DNA of 64,000 nt from Epibacterium ulvae. Its GTDB lineage: Bacteria > Pseudomonadota > Alphaproteobacteria > Rhodobacterales > Rhodobacteraceae. Positions 1-8,900 of the stretch are shown here, one piece after another. The position numbers and the translations under genes were made by a program. Each line of letters opens with the position of its first letter. Within the stretch, counting starts at the first letter, position 1. Where the stretch lies: positions 1-64,000 of the forward strand of contig NZ_FMWG01000012.1 in the NCBI RefSeq assembly GCF_900102795.1, written 5' to 3'. Under the pieces are notes generated by a model. That model made no database searches, had not been told where the DNA came from, and saw only the letters and a list, made by a program, of their open reading frames with translations.

Positions 1-895
1 CGGCATCGTTGCCACGGTTGTCGACTCTAAATTGCAGATTGGCCTCATGAACACCATTGCTCACCCTATCACCGAGCAATTTGATGTTGTGTCTGTACAT
101 GGTCAGGTCGGGGTCGAGGTGAGGGATGTCAAAGTATTGATACGCCGTGTTGTTGTCTTCATTACTCTCAACGACGATATTGTCACTGTCGACAGTGATC
201 TCAAATTTCAGATCCCGCCCCATCAATTCAGGGTAACTCTCTTGCAGCACAGCGGTGACATCAAGTGCGGTAATGGTCGCAAAGCGGCCTTGTCCAATTG
301 CGGGAATGTCACCCTCGGCAACGACAATCTCGTTATTGCGATCAAGGGGGTTGTGCACGACTACCTTATAGCGGGATGCCTCAGCAGCATCGTTGCCACG
401 GTTGTCGACTCTAAATTGCAGATTGGCCTCATGAACACCATTGCTCACCCTATCGCCAAGCAATTTGATGTTGTGTCTGTACATGGTCAGGTCAGGGTCG
501 AGATGAGGGATGTCAAAGACCCGATATGCTGTGTTGTTACCTTCACTGCTCTCAACGATGACATTGTCACTGTCGACAGTGAGCTCGAATTTCAGGTCCA
601 ATCCCATCAGTTCAGGGTAGCTCTCTTGCAGCACAGCGGTAACATCGTACGCTGTAATCGTTGCGGATCGGTTTTGTCCGATGGCAGGAATATCCCCTTC
701 GGCAACGACAATTTCGCTATTGCCATCAAAGGGGTTCCGCACCACCACCTTATAACGGGAGGCTTCAGCGGCATCATTACCACGGTTGTCGACCTTGAAT
801 TGTAGATTAGCCTCATGAACGCCGTTGCTCACTCTATCGCCAAGAAGCTTGATGGTGTTTCTGTTCACGGTTAGGTCGGAATTCGTAGTTGCCAT
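1..895 (-). CDS. Tandem CARDB-like repeat protein, 3' end beyond window
   Basis: An open minus-strand frame starts at ATG 895-893, eight bases after a GGAG ribosome site, and runs off the left edge without a stop. About 298 residues are visible. They are built from a repeat of 128 residues (384 bp): the same DNA words recur at 47, 431 and 815. Each unit contains a block beginning LLGDRVSNGVHEANLQF, then VDNRGNDAAEASRYKV, IVVAEGDIPAIGQ, and a close near DIPHLDPDLTMYR. This looks like CARDB or related beta-sandwich domains of surface or secreted proteins (family assignment inferred from the RVDNRG...N pattern). No signal peptide is visible, so secretion by a type I system is possible. The long plus-strand frame over the same DNA is a shadow. 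Function is unknown. Confidence 0.75.
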   Translation of the reverse strand, partial: MATTNSDLTVNRNTIKLLGDRVSNGVHEANLQFKVDNRGNDAAEASRYKVVVRNPFDGNSEIVVAEGDIPAIGQNRSATITAYDVTAVLQESYPELMGLDLKFELTVDSDNVIVESSEGNNTAYRVFDIPHLDPDLTMYRHNIKLLGDRVSNGVHEANLQFRVDNRGNDAAEASRYKVVVHNPLDRNNEIVVAEGDIPAIGQGRFATITALDVTAVLQESYPELMGRDLKFEITVDSDNIVVESNEDNNTAYQYFDIPHLDPDLTMYRHNIKLLGDRVSNGVHEANLQFRVDNRGNDA

Positions 896-1121
896 CTGGC
901 AGTCTCCATACTCAGTCTTGGGAAAAATCTTAAGATTGAAATTCTTGAAGTATACATTCCTTATGCGGGTTAATTATTGATTAACCCTGATTTTGCGGTA
1001 GCAGAATCATCTCCGCAGCGCCGAGATGATTTTTGTAGCTGCGTGCGACGGTCGATCTAAATACACTGCCGTCGTCTAAGTCTCTTATATATTGTGCAAA
1101 TTCTTGGTGGCGCATAGACAA
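896..1121. other. Intergenic, upstream of repeat protein
   Basis: AT-rich stretch between the start of the repeat protein and the terminator of the mobilization operon. It presumably holds the minus-strand promoter of the repeat gene, but I see no convincing -35/-10 pair. No gene is supported here. Confidence 0.5.
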
Positions 1122-1148
1122 AAGGATAGCACAGGGCGTGCTATCCTT
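1115..1148 (-). terminator. Terminator of mobilization operon
   Basis: A perfect 11-bp stem (1122-1132 with 1138-1148) closes a 5-base loop. On the minus strand it is followed by a short T-rich tail, so it should end transcripts from the mobC-relaxase-virD4 operon. Confidence 0.75.
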
Positions 1149-1177
1149 CAGTAGGATGATGATCCTAGGTTTGGGTT

Positions 1178-1423
1178 TTAGCGGTCGCGATCAAACGACC
1201 AATCGCGTTTGGGGCTGGGCTTGTGATCTTGGCTTTGGTTGGGGGATTTCGGAACCAGATTGCGCCGTATGCCCAGTGCGCCTGCGAGGGCTAGGTTTGG
1301 TGGATGCTTTGCGCCCGCCGGTGGTTTGGGGATCAGTTGCGCGTTGTCTTTGTCGCGGATCTGGTCGGTTGGTGTTTTGGGCAGATTGGCGTTTTTGAAT
1401 GCTTGTCTGGCTTGGTCTTCCAT
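1178..1423 (-). CDS. Small hydrophilic ORF after virD4
   Basis: An 81-residue frame (ATG 1423) lies between the virD4 stop and the operon terminator, so it should be transcribed with the mobilization genes. The protein starts MEDQARQAFKNANLPKTP, is rich in Lys, Arg, Pro, Asp and Gln, and has no membrane segment. The same frame stays open upstream, and the residues before the ATG (PQEGRTGLPFPSKICGET) also look protein-like, so the real start may lie further up and overlap virD4. I do not recognise a family. A competing overlapping frame (1191-1538) is Pro/Arg/Gln-rich and looks less natural. Confidence 0.4.
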   Translation of the reverse strand: MEDQARQAFKNANLPKTPTDQIRDKDNAQLIPKPPAGAKHPPNLALAGALGIRRNLVPKSPNQSQDHKPSPKRDWSFDRDR

Positions 1424-1488
1424 GGTCTCGCCGCATATCTTGGAAGGGAATGGAAGGCCTGTGCGGCCTTCCTGAGGGGCAATGCCCG

Positions 1489-3297
1489 TTATTGCTTGTG
1501 GGTATTGGTGCCTTTGCCCAAGAAGGCTGGATCTTCAAACCAACGGATTTTCCGCGCTAGGATCGGATCACTGTCCTCAATCAGCAGCAATTGCAGATCC
1601 TTGGACATACGGCGCAGCTCATCGGGATAGGCCAGTTTGCGTTGCGCGCCTGACGTTGTGTTGGTGTTGCCATCACTTGTGCTCATTCCACCTTTGGCCG
1701 CCCAGCTCACCGAGTTTGAGATTGCCGTGGACAAGTTCCACACGGTGGTTTCACCGCAAAGCCCTGAGAAGTAATCAGCACTGGTTTTGTCGGGCGACCC
1801 GAAATAAGCCACTGCGCCACTATTGGCGATAAAGCTTTCATAATCCGTCCCATAGACACGGCGGAGCTGGCAGAGGTCCTGCGTAATGCCCCACAGTTGA
1901 ACGCCAAAGCCTGCCATCAAACCATAGGCTTGTTCGACCATGGTCAGCCGCCCAAGGGCTGGCATTTCATCCAGAATGAACAACACAGGCTTGGCAGGTT
2001 TGTCCTCGATGTTGCGCGCATTCACCGTAATGGCCTGCTGCACAATCAGGCGCAAAAAGCGGTTGAAGGCGTCCAGCCGATCCGCAGGCAGGATGACAAA
2101 CACACTCATTGGGGTACGTTTCAGATCCGCAAAGTCAAAGTCGGAGGCTGACAGCGCTTCGCGCACACGGGCACTATCCAGAAAGTGGGTTTCTGCCTGT
2201 GCCGAGGCCAAAACATTGGAGATCAGCTTAGGATCTTTTTGCAAGAACCGCGCGCCAGTGCTGGCGATCAGCGCATGAACCGACCCTGCCATATAGGTGA
2301 ACAACTCAATTTGCTCTTCACCCGTGAGCAAGAGAAGATCACGCACGGTGCCCAAGTGACGGCGCGCCGCATAATGATCATCAAAGGCCACCAGCAGGAT
2401 CAGGCCTTGTAACAGGGCTTTGGATTCTTCCTGCCAAAACGCCTCGCCACTGCCTTTCTGGATCAGCGCATCCGCCAGCAACATCGCGTTTTCGGGTGCG
2501 TCAATGTCTGACACTTTCAACCAATCAAGCGGGTTAATCCGTGCGGGAGACAAACCAACTTTGGCCGCGCCGATATTCCAAGGATCAATGGCCATAACCT
2601 CTTGCCCCATCTCCATGCGGGCTTTGGCTGTGACCAGCAGGTTTTCAGCCTTTGGATCAATCACCAGAGTTGAGCCGGTATAGCTCAACAAGTTAGGAAT
2701 GATATGCGATACGCCCTTGCCACCACGGGTCGGGGCCGAGGTGAGTAAATGCCGATCCCCTGCATAAGCAATGGTACGGTTTGTTTCCCCATCATAGAAA
2801 GAGCCAAGGATAATCCCGTCTTGGTCAAGCAGATCTTTATCTTCCAGATGTTCGACAGTGGCCCAACGGGACGATCCAAAGGTTGTAGGCGGTTGCATCA
2901 AGGCTTTAACGCCACGGCCAAGCCAATAGCCAATCCCCCAACAAAACCCGCAAAAGGCAAATGTCATCGCAAGCCCTTGCGCCATTGGCCCAACACCCAG
3001 CAGGGTGAAGCTGCCAATCAGCACCGCCATGATCAGCAAAGCTGCATTACGCACATGCCGCCCTTCAGGTGACAAGATCCAACCACAGGCAAAGCCAATC
3101 AGCGTTGAGATCCCAATGAAAATCAGCCGCATAACTGCAAAGATCGCGCGATCCTCAGCGGTGATATAGCCGTACCCGCCGCCCCATACGGAGTCAGCCA
3201 GAAATGCCGATGCGGGCGTTGCCAGCATAAAGCTGCTTAGCCCTGCGGTTACAAATATCGCCCCCCATTGGGCGCGTTTGTTGGTGTGATGTGTCAA
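1489..3297 (-). CDS. VirD4/TraG-type coupling protein
   Basis: This 602-residue protein belongs to the type IV secretion coupling ATPases, which bring a relaxase-DNA complex to the mating channel in the inner membrane. The N-terminal ~140 residues contain three to four hydrophobic segments. The Walker A loop SAPTRGGKGVS sits near residue 190 and Walker B is LFILDEMPALG; the remainder is the RecA-like domain. I chose TTG 3297 because an AGGAG lies seven bases upstream; a TTG at 3312 is also in frame. It follows the relaxase on the same strand, a usual order in mobilization modules. No virB genes are in the window, so it would need a mating channel encoded elsewhere. Confidence 0.9.
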   Translation of the reverse strand: MTHHTNKRAQWGAIFVTAGLSSFMLATPASAFLADSVWGGGYGYITAEDRAIFAVMRLIFIGISTLIGFACGWILSPEGRHVRNAALLIMAVLIGSFTLLGVGPMAQGLAMTFAFCGFCWGIGYWLGRGVKALMQPPTTFGSSRWATVEHLEDKDLLDQDGIILGSFYDGETNRTIAYAGDRHLLTSAPTRGGKGVSHIIPNLLSYTGSTLVIDPKAENLLVTAKARMEMGQEVMAIDPWNIGAAKVGLSPARINPLDWLKVSDIDAPENAMLLADALIQKGSGEAFWQEESKALLQGLILLVAFDDHYAARRHLGTVRDLLLLTGEEQIELFTYMAGSVHALIASTGARFLQKDPKLISNVLASAQAETHFLDSARVREALSASDFDFADLKRTPMSVFVILPADRLDAFNRFLRLIVQQAITVNARNIEDKPAKPVLFILDEMPALGRLTMVEQAYGLMAGFGVQLWGITQDLCQLRRVYGTDYESFIANSGAVAYFGSPDKTSADYFSGLCGETTVWNLSTAISNSVSWAAKGGMSTSDGNTNTTSGAQRKLAYPDELRRMSKDLQLLLIEDSDPILARKIRWFEDPAFLGKGTNTHKQ

Positions 3298-3401
3298 AGC
3301 ACGTCTCCTCAATTTTGAGTTTCGGTGCCTCTCACATCAAACATGATGCGTGCGATTCTCGCGGGTAAGAGTCCGGTATTTTCGGGTAAGGACCGGATCT
3401 C

Positions 3402-4697
3402 CTAGGGCGATAAATCCCAGCCCCGCGTTCGTTGACGAGTTCGTTCTTGCTGGCGCTGCATTTCTTGCGCTTGATCTGCATCTGGCGGCGAGCGGCGTAG
3501 ATAATCTGCGATATTGCGCGCCAATATCTTGCGTTCTTCTTTGTGGCGATCACGGATGACGCGCATATCCTTTTGTAATCCTTGCCTGTCCCGCATCTGG
3601 GCAATGATCAAATCATCCCGTTGGTCCTGATCCCGTTTGGCGCTTTCCATTGCTTCACGTTCATTGTCTAAGCGCGTTCTTTTGGCTTTGCCGCTGAGGC
3701 GATCAAACAAACCGCGCAAGCCTTTGTTCAGCCGATCAGACCGGACTTTGGTTTCCGCGATCCAACGCTGTTCCTGCTTATCTTTCAGGTTTTTGCGTTC
3801 TGCCCGTTGCGCGGCCACCATGCCTGCGCGGGCTTCCAAATACGGCTCCAGCTCATCCGTATGGCGGTCTTTAACCTCACTGATATAGCTCTTCACCTGC
3901 TGCGTCATGCGAGTGCGCAGATAGGATTGCGTCTCAGCAACCGAGCGCAGCGTATCCGGCGATCCCAGCTTGGATTTCATCTCTTTGGCTTTGACGCCAG
4001 ACCATCGACCCGCTGCATAGACATTGCCCTGATGATCTAAGGCGACAAAACCCCGCCGATCCCCTTTGGCGAGGTAAAAGCCACGCTCTTCCAATGCGGC
4101 CTTATATCCGTTGATCCCGTCGCTACGGTCCCACGCTTGGCGAAAAATCTGTTTCACCTCACGCGGATCATGGCCTTGGCGCAGGGCTTGCTGCCATTGC
4201 GCAAGGGTAAAGCTCAGCGGGTTCTTGTTGCCATAGGTCGCCAACCCATCAGGCAGAACCCATCCATGATCCAAATGCAGATCCCGTGCGACATCCCGCA
4301 GCTTGTTTTTGAAATGGGGCAGCGGCACGGCCTTCATTTCATTCAGATCAATGCGCGACCATACGGCGTGCGTGTGACGCCGCCCGTTTTTCTCATGCAC
4401 GACAATGGCACGGGGTTGCCCTTTCAGACCAACGGCCTTAGCGACACGATCCGCTGCCTCGCGAAAATCATCATCACTGACGATTTCTTGCTCTGGCGGG
4501 TTCAGCGACACTGAGAACAAAAATTGCTGGCACTTTGTTGCTTTAGAAATTGCATGCGCTTCTTTGAAGGCCCCGTGCAGATCATCCGCCATGAAGCCAT
4601 CAATCTCGATGACCTCAACATGGTCATTGTCACGCATGTTCATCAGGTGATCCGCCAAGGCCACCGCGCCCGAGCGTTGAGAGGCGACAATAATCAT
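3402..4697 (-). CDS. Relaxase/mobilization nuclease
   Basis: This 431-residue protein has the relaxase three-histidine motif at 101-110 (HEKNGRRHTH, followed by AVWSRID), which binds the metal used to nick oriT. The downstream half is a long Arg/Glu/Gln-rich region likely to form coiled coil. The start ATG 4697 overlaps the mobC stop as ATGA, so the two are translationally coupled; the frame extends 14 codons further up, but the coupled start is better. Together with MobC and the VirD4-like protein it forms a mobilization unit of the MobA/VirD2 (PF03432) kind. The protein looks intact. Confidence 0.88.
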   Translation of the reverse strand: MIIVASQRSGAVALADHLMNMRDNDHVEVIEIDGFMADDLHGAFKEAHAISKATKCQQFLFSVSLNPPEQEIVSDDDFREAADRVAKAVGLKGQPRAIVVHEKNGRRHTHAVWSRIDLNEMKAVPLPHFKNKLRDVARDLHLDHGWVLPDGLATYGNKNPLSFTLAQWQQALRQGHDPREVKQIFRQAWDRSDGINGYKAALEERGFYLAKGDRRGFVALDHQGNVYAAGRWSGVKAKEMKSKLGSPDTLRSVAETQSYLRTRMTQQVKSYISEVKDRHTDELEPYLEARAGMVAAQRAERKNLKDKQEQRWIAETKVRSDRLNKGLRGLFDRLSGKAKRTRLDNEREAMESAKRDQDQRDDLIIAQMRDRQGLQKDMRVIRDRHKEERKILARNIADYLRRSPPDADQAQEMQRQQERTRQRTRGWDLSP

Positions 4698-5050
4698 GAT
4701 TGGACCCCCAATGCTTCCATCAGCTTCGTGCGCATCCACGCAATATCAGCTAGTGCCGCATTGATATCCGCCGCCAGTTCCTCATCCAAAACCAAGGTGC
4801 CTTGGTTGAGGTGCTTTGCAATCTGGTTGAGGTTATTGGCGTGTTTGGTTTGGCCGAGCCGCGCCAGCACTTCGGCCAACAATTGCTGCTCAGCCGATGG
4901 TGCTTGCCGCCGTTTGCGATACTTGGGCGCGTCATCTGCCAGAACCACTGACTTGATGTATGACGCCAACGGCATCGACCCAGCTTTCGCTTCAAGTCGT
5001 GTCCGTTCGTCTGGCGTAAGACGAAGTGAAAAAGGTGCGGGGCGGCTCAT
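4694..5050 (-). CDS. mobC: MobC-like relaxosome protein
   Basis: A 118-residue protein with an N-terminal ribbon-helix-helix-like stretch (FSLRLTPDERTRLEAKAG) and a C-terminal region (HANNLNQIAKHLNQG...LEALGV type) typical of plasmid MobC accessory proteins. MobC binds near oriT and helps the relaxase open the strands. Its stop overlaps the relaxase ATG by four bases, and its own ATG overlaps the stop of a preceding 50-codon ORF. Family assignment rests on the NNLNQIA...LN motif and gene order. Confidence 0.82.
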   Translation of the reverse strand: MSRPAPFSLRLTPDERTRLEAKAGSMPLASYIKSVVLADDAPKYRKRRQAPSAEQQLLAEVLARLGQTKHANNLNQIAKHLNQGTLVLDEELAADINAALADIAWMRTKLMEALGVQS

Positions 5051-5199
5051 GGACGTGGCCCTCGCAACTCATGGCGATGATCTTTGAGGACATCACTCCA
5101 CCGTTCAAGTTCTTCGAAAATGGCTTCAAAATCAGGATCGAATTCAGACGAAAATGAAGGTGATATTTGGTTTGAAGCTACTCCGTTGCAGCGCACCAT
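5047..5199 (-). CDS. Small acidic ORF coupled to mobC
   Basis: A 50-codon frame from ATG 5199 ends in a TGA that overlaps the mobC ATG (ATGA). Its second half (DPDFEAIFEELERWSDVLKD) is acidic and helical and looks like real protein, while its first ~15 residues overlap the 3' end of the recombinase fragment in another frame. The likely reading is that this is the 3' end of a gene that originally preceded mobC and was cut when the recombinase segment joined here. Family unknown. Confidence 0.4.
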   Translation of the reverse strand: MVRCNGVASNQISPSFSSEFDPDFEAIFEELERWSDVLKDHRHELRGPRP

Positions 5200-5935
5200 T
5201 ATTAAGATTTGGCTCTCTAAGTTTACCTAAGGCTCTGAACGGAAAGGCTATTTCTGGAGTTCTAGCCCCCTCATTTCGGCAGTATTGCACGTGGTCTGTG
5301 AAGGCCAGTTTGAGGACGATACGCCGTAGGGTGATGTCACCGCTTTCCCAGATTTTCCAAGGGCTTGATAGGAATTTCAGCGAGAGTTCTAGTTTTTCGT
5401 CGAACGCTCCCTTGGGTTCCACCTGTTTTGCAAGCTGTTCAGTCAGAATTGCCTTTTGTTTCTGCAGTTCCGTTAGCTTTGCCTCGCACATGCTGATCAT
5501 GGTCGCGTTGTCTGTTTCCAGACTGCGGGTCAGCAGTGTTTCCATTTTTTTGTCGATGTCACGCAGTTGGGCTTGCCCCTCTTTGCGGATTGCGCTGGCC
5601 TGAGCCCGGCGTGCGCCCCAAGCGCTGCGGAACATGGCGCGTAGCAAAGCCACCAGACCTTTACTGGGTTGGAGTGACTTGATGATTTCACCAACCTCAT
5701 CCTCTGCCTTTTCACGAGGGATGGATTTGCCGTATGAGACGCAGTCTTTGGTTTGGCACAGGTAGTAGGCGTAGTGCTTATACTTGCCTTTCGACCAGCT
5801 TGAGCGCAGCGGCGTATTGCAGTCGGCGCAGCAGGCAACACCGCGAGAGGGATCGTAACCGCCCGATTTGGGCCGCCTGCACAGCAAAGTACAAAAAGGA
5901 GCCGTCCAAAGCAGCTCCTTCCATTTTCGATGCAT
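5144..5935 (-). pseudogene. Large serine recombinase, C-terminal remnant
   Basis: About 240 residues match the C-terminal half of large serine recombinases. There is a zinc ribbon (ACCADCNTPL...YLCQTKDC), the following KSIPREKAEDEV segment, and a long coiled-coil region around LTELQKQKAILTEQL. The N-terminal resolvase catalytic domain and the first recombinase domain are missing. The first ~23 codons overlap the terminator of the neighbouring RTX gene and are not recombinase-like, so the break lies near 5870. The last residues (NNGALQRSS onward) also run into foreign sequence near mobC. It cannot be active and marks a recombination junction between the RTX operon and the mobilization module. 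Confidence 0.8.
5890..5920 (-). terminator. Terminator of RTX operon
   Basis: Read on the minus strand, AAGGAGC (5920-5914) pairs with GCTCCTT (5902-5896) and is followed directly by a T run. It lies 20 bases after the stop of the 1440-residue RTX gene. Confidence 0.75.
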
Positions 5936-5939
5936 TTAC

Positions 5940-8900
5940 TCAGAATATGAAATCGTCCGCCGATAGGGTTGAGATAGAGACACCTTCTAGTCGGATGGTA
6001 TTGCCGTTTCCGTCGCTGATAACAGCATCGTTACCAGACTGGCTCAGGTGATTGAACTGCAAGTCTCCAAAGCTGGTGATGGCTGAGACACCTGAAAGGT
6101 TGATATGTTCAGCGCTGAAAGAAGCGTCAAAGTCCTTGATCACGTCGCTGCCAAAGCCATTCTCAAAGACAAAAACATCCGCGCCGGCGCCACCTTGCAG
6201 GGTATCATCACCGCCGCCACCATACAGTGTGTCGCGATCATATCCGCCAAAGAGGGCATCGTTGCCATCACCTCCATAGAGTTCATCCCGGTGCTCATCG
6301 CCTGAGATATAATCATCACCGCTGCCACCATACAGTGTGTCGCGATCAAGTCCGCCAAATAGGGCATCGTTGCCATCACCCCCATAGAGTTCATCCCGGT
6401 GCCCATCGCCTGAGATATAATCATCTCCGCTGCCACCATACAGAGTGTCGTATGCATGTCCTCCACTTAAAGAATCATCGCCGTTTCCGCCGCCGATCAC
6501 GTCGTTACCAGTGCCGCCCCAAACAGTATCATCTCCGTCACGCGTGTAGATGGTGTCATTCCGATCAAGCCCATAGAATGTATTGGCTTGATCGTCGCCA
6601 TAGAGCCGGTCTGCATAGTTTGAGCCATGGATGATCTCGATGTCGACTAAGCTATCCCCAGCGGCATCCCCCCCGCGCAGAAGGTCATCTGCAAGGCGGA
6701 TGTCTACTCCAACGCTCGAGCCTTCATAGCTTGCGACGTCAATGCCCGCTCCGCCGTCAAGCACATCCGCATGGCTTCCTCCAAAGAGCGTGTCATCTCC
6801 ATTGCCACCGTAAAGCGTATCCTTGTCGGTGCCACCATAAAGCTCATCATTTCCAAGACCGCCGTGGAGGTGATCATTATTCGAGCCACCAAAGAGAGAG
6901 TCATCCCCTTTCTGCCCATGCAGGACGTCATTCCCGTAGCTGCCGCCAATCTCATCACGACCTCCTCCACCTTCGACTGTGTCATCACCATGGCTGGCAT
7001 AGAGTGTGTCCTCACCGCTGCCGCCGGAGATGAAGTTATTGTCATGGCTCCCATAAATTTGATCAGAGAACTCTGAGCCAGTCACAGCTTCGATTGTATA
7101 CAGGTGGTCTCCCTGCGCGTCGCCACCGCTCTGAATATGGGTCGTTAGTTTAATGATCACTCCGGCGTATGATGTTGAATAGTCGACCACGTCGAAACCG
7201 CTACCACCATAAAGGGTATCTGCGCCGGATCCGCCAATCAGGGTATCATCTTGACCACTGGCGTAAAGCGCATCATCTCCAACGCCCCCTGACAAAAGAT
7301 CGTCGCCATTGCCACCACCGATCTGGTCGTTTCCAGCGCCACCTTCGACCGTGTCATCACCATCACGGGCAAACAGGCGATCGTTCCCGGCTTGACCAAG
7401 AATGAGGTTGTCAATGTCGCTGCCGTAAATCCTATCCGCGTGATCAGAGCCAATAACCGCTTCAATGTCAGACAGGCTATCGCCCTGTGCGTCACCGCCG
7501 ATTTGTGTCGCGTTGCGCAGATTGATCGTGACCCCTTCGTTCGAGGGGAGGTAACTGACGGTATCAAAGCCCTCGCCCCCGTGGAGGATATCGGCCCCTT
7601 CACCGCCAATCAACCAGTCGTCGCCGTCGCCGCCATCCAGCATATCATCAGCGTTGCCACCGTATATATGGTCATTGTCGGCGTCACCAAACAGATGATC
7701 CTCTGCCATGCCACCAGTTAACGTGTCGTTACCAGCGCCCCCCGACAGACTGTCGTCACCAGCCCCCCCCGACAGACTGTCGTCACCAGAGTCGCCTAAG
7801 AGGGAGTCTGCATCCTGGCCACCTATCAAGGTATCCTGGCCGAAACCGCCAGAAAGGGTGTCGTCACCAGTTCCACCTAAGAGAGAATCGTCGCCAGAAT
7901 AACCGTGAATTTGATCATCGCCTCCAGCCCCATCAATTGTATCGCCGCCACCGGAGGCTAGAAACAGGTTGTCAGCATCATCACCAGTCCGATTATAGTC
8001 GTCTATTAAACCAAGACGTGCTGCTTCCTGGAAGGTCAACGCCCAGGATTGTGTAAAGCCATTGTTTGGGCCCGCAGCTATGAAGGCGGCGTCGTAGGCT
8101 TCTTGGTTGGCAAGGTATTCTTGATAATCCGCTGCAATTTGCCGACTATATTCGAACTCTTCAAAAACCAAACCTTTCGGTTTGATAAAGATTTCGGACT
8201 CTATCAAGGCGTCAATTACATCCGTTTTTGTATCTATCGCGTAACCTTTACTTTCCAGTTTTAAAACAACTGCTCGCAAATAAAGCACGTTCGAAATTAT
8301 TTGGATTCCAAGCTCTTCATCATAGACTGTTCGAGTGGTCCACTCCTCTCCATCACCGGTCTGCCTCCAAAAACTTTCTGTTTTTGTAAGTAGATACCCC
8401 TGTTTCCAATCTTCGGTAGAAAAATGTTTTAAGGCAGCCTCAAGCGCTCCGTTTGCATAAAAATCAGGAATATCGCCATATAGCCTGTTCGCTTGGTTTG
8501 TTATATAACTACGAATATCGCCGTCGTCCGCTAAATCAGCTTGCTCTACAATGGAAATTAGTAATTCGTTTGAAGCTCCATCAGTTTCAACACCTTTGTT
8601 AATTTCTGTTATCTTAGTCTTTTTTCTAAAAGTTCCACTGTAAACTTGGAAGTAGTAATGCGTTGCATAGTCTATAAAGTCTGCCTCTGCTGCGGTGCGC
8701 GCGATAACATCGCCAAACTTCAATTCACCATCAATAAGATCAATTTCTTGAATAGTGTCTATCACCCGAGCTTTAAATGCGGAATCAAGATTCTCAAAAC
8801 TGCGCTTTCCACCGTTGAGAATGTGTTCCTCATAATGGCCAAAAACCAGTCGGAGTTCATCACCGATTTCATTGAAATTATTAGATTGCGACTGTGTCTG

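Noticed and set aside
32-805. Long plus-strand frame over the repeat region at the left edge
   Set aside because: It is the reverse reading of the 128-residue repeats; the minus strand has a start, ribosome site and recognisable domains.
1191-1538. Pro/Arg/Gln-rich minus-strand frame overlapping the virD4 end
   Set aside because: Another frame in the same place reads more like natural protein, and this one overlaps virD4 by about 50 bases without a ribosome site.
5051-5143. oriT just upstream of mobC
   Set aside because: The stretch reads as coding sequence coupled to mobC and I see no clear inverted repeat with nick-site sequence.
6052-7902. Several plus- and minus-strand frames inside the RTX gene
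   Set aside because: They are shadows created by the low-complexity RTX repeat DNA and show His/Arg- or Met-rich nonsense.
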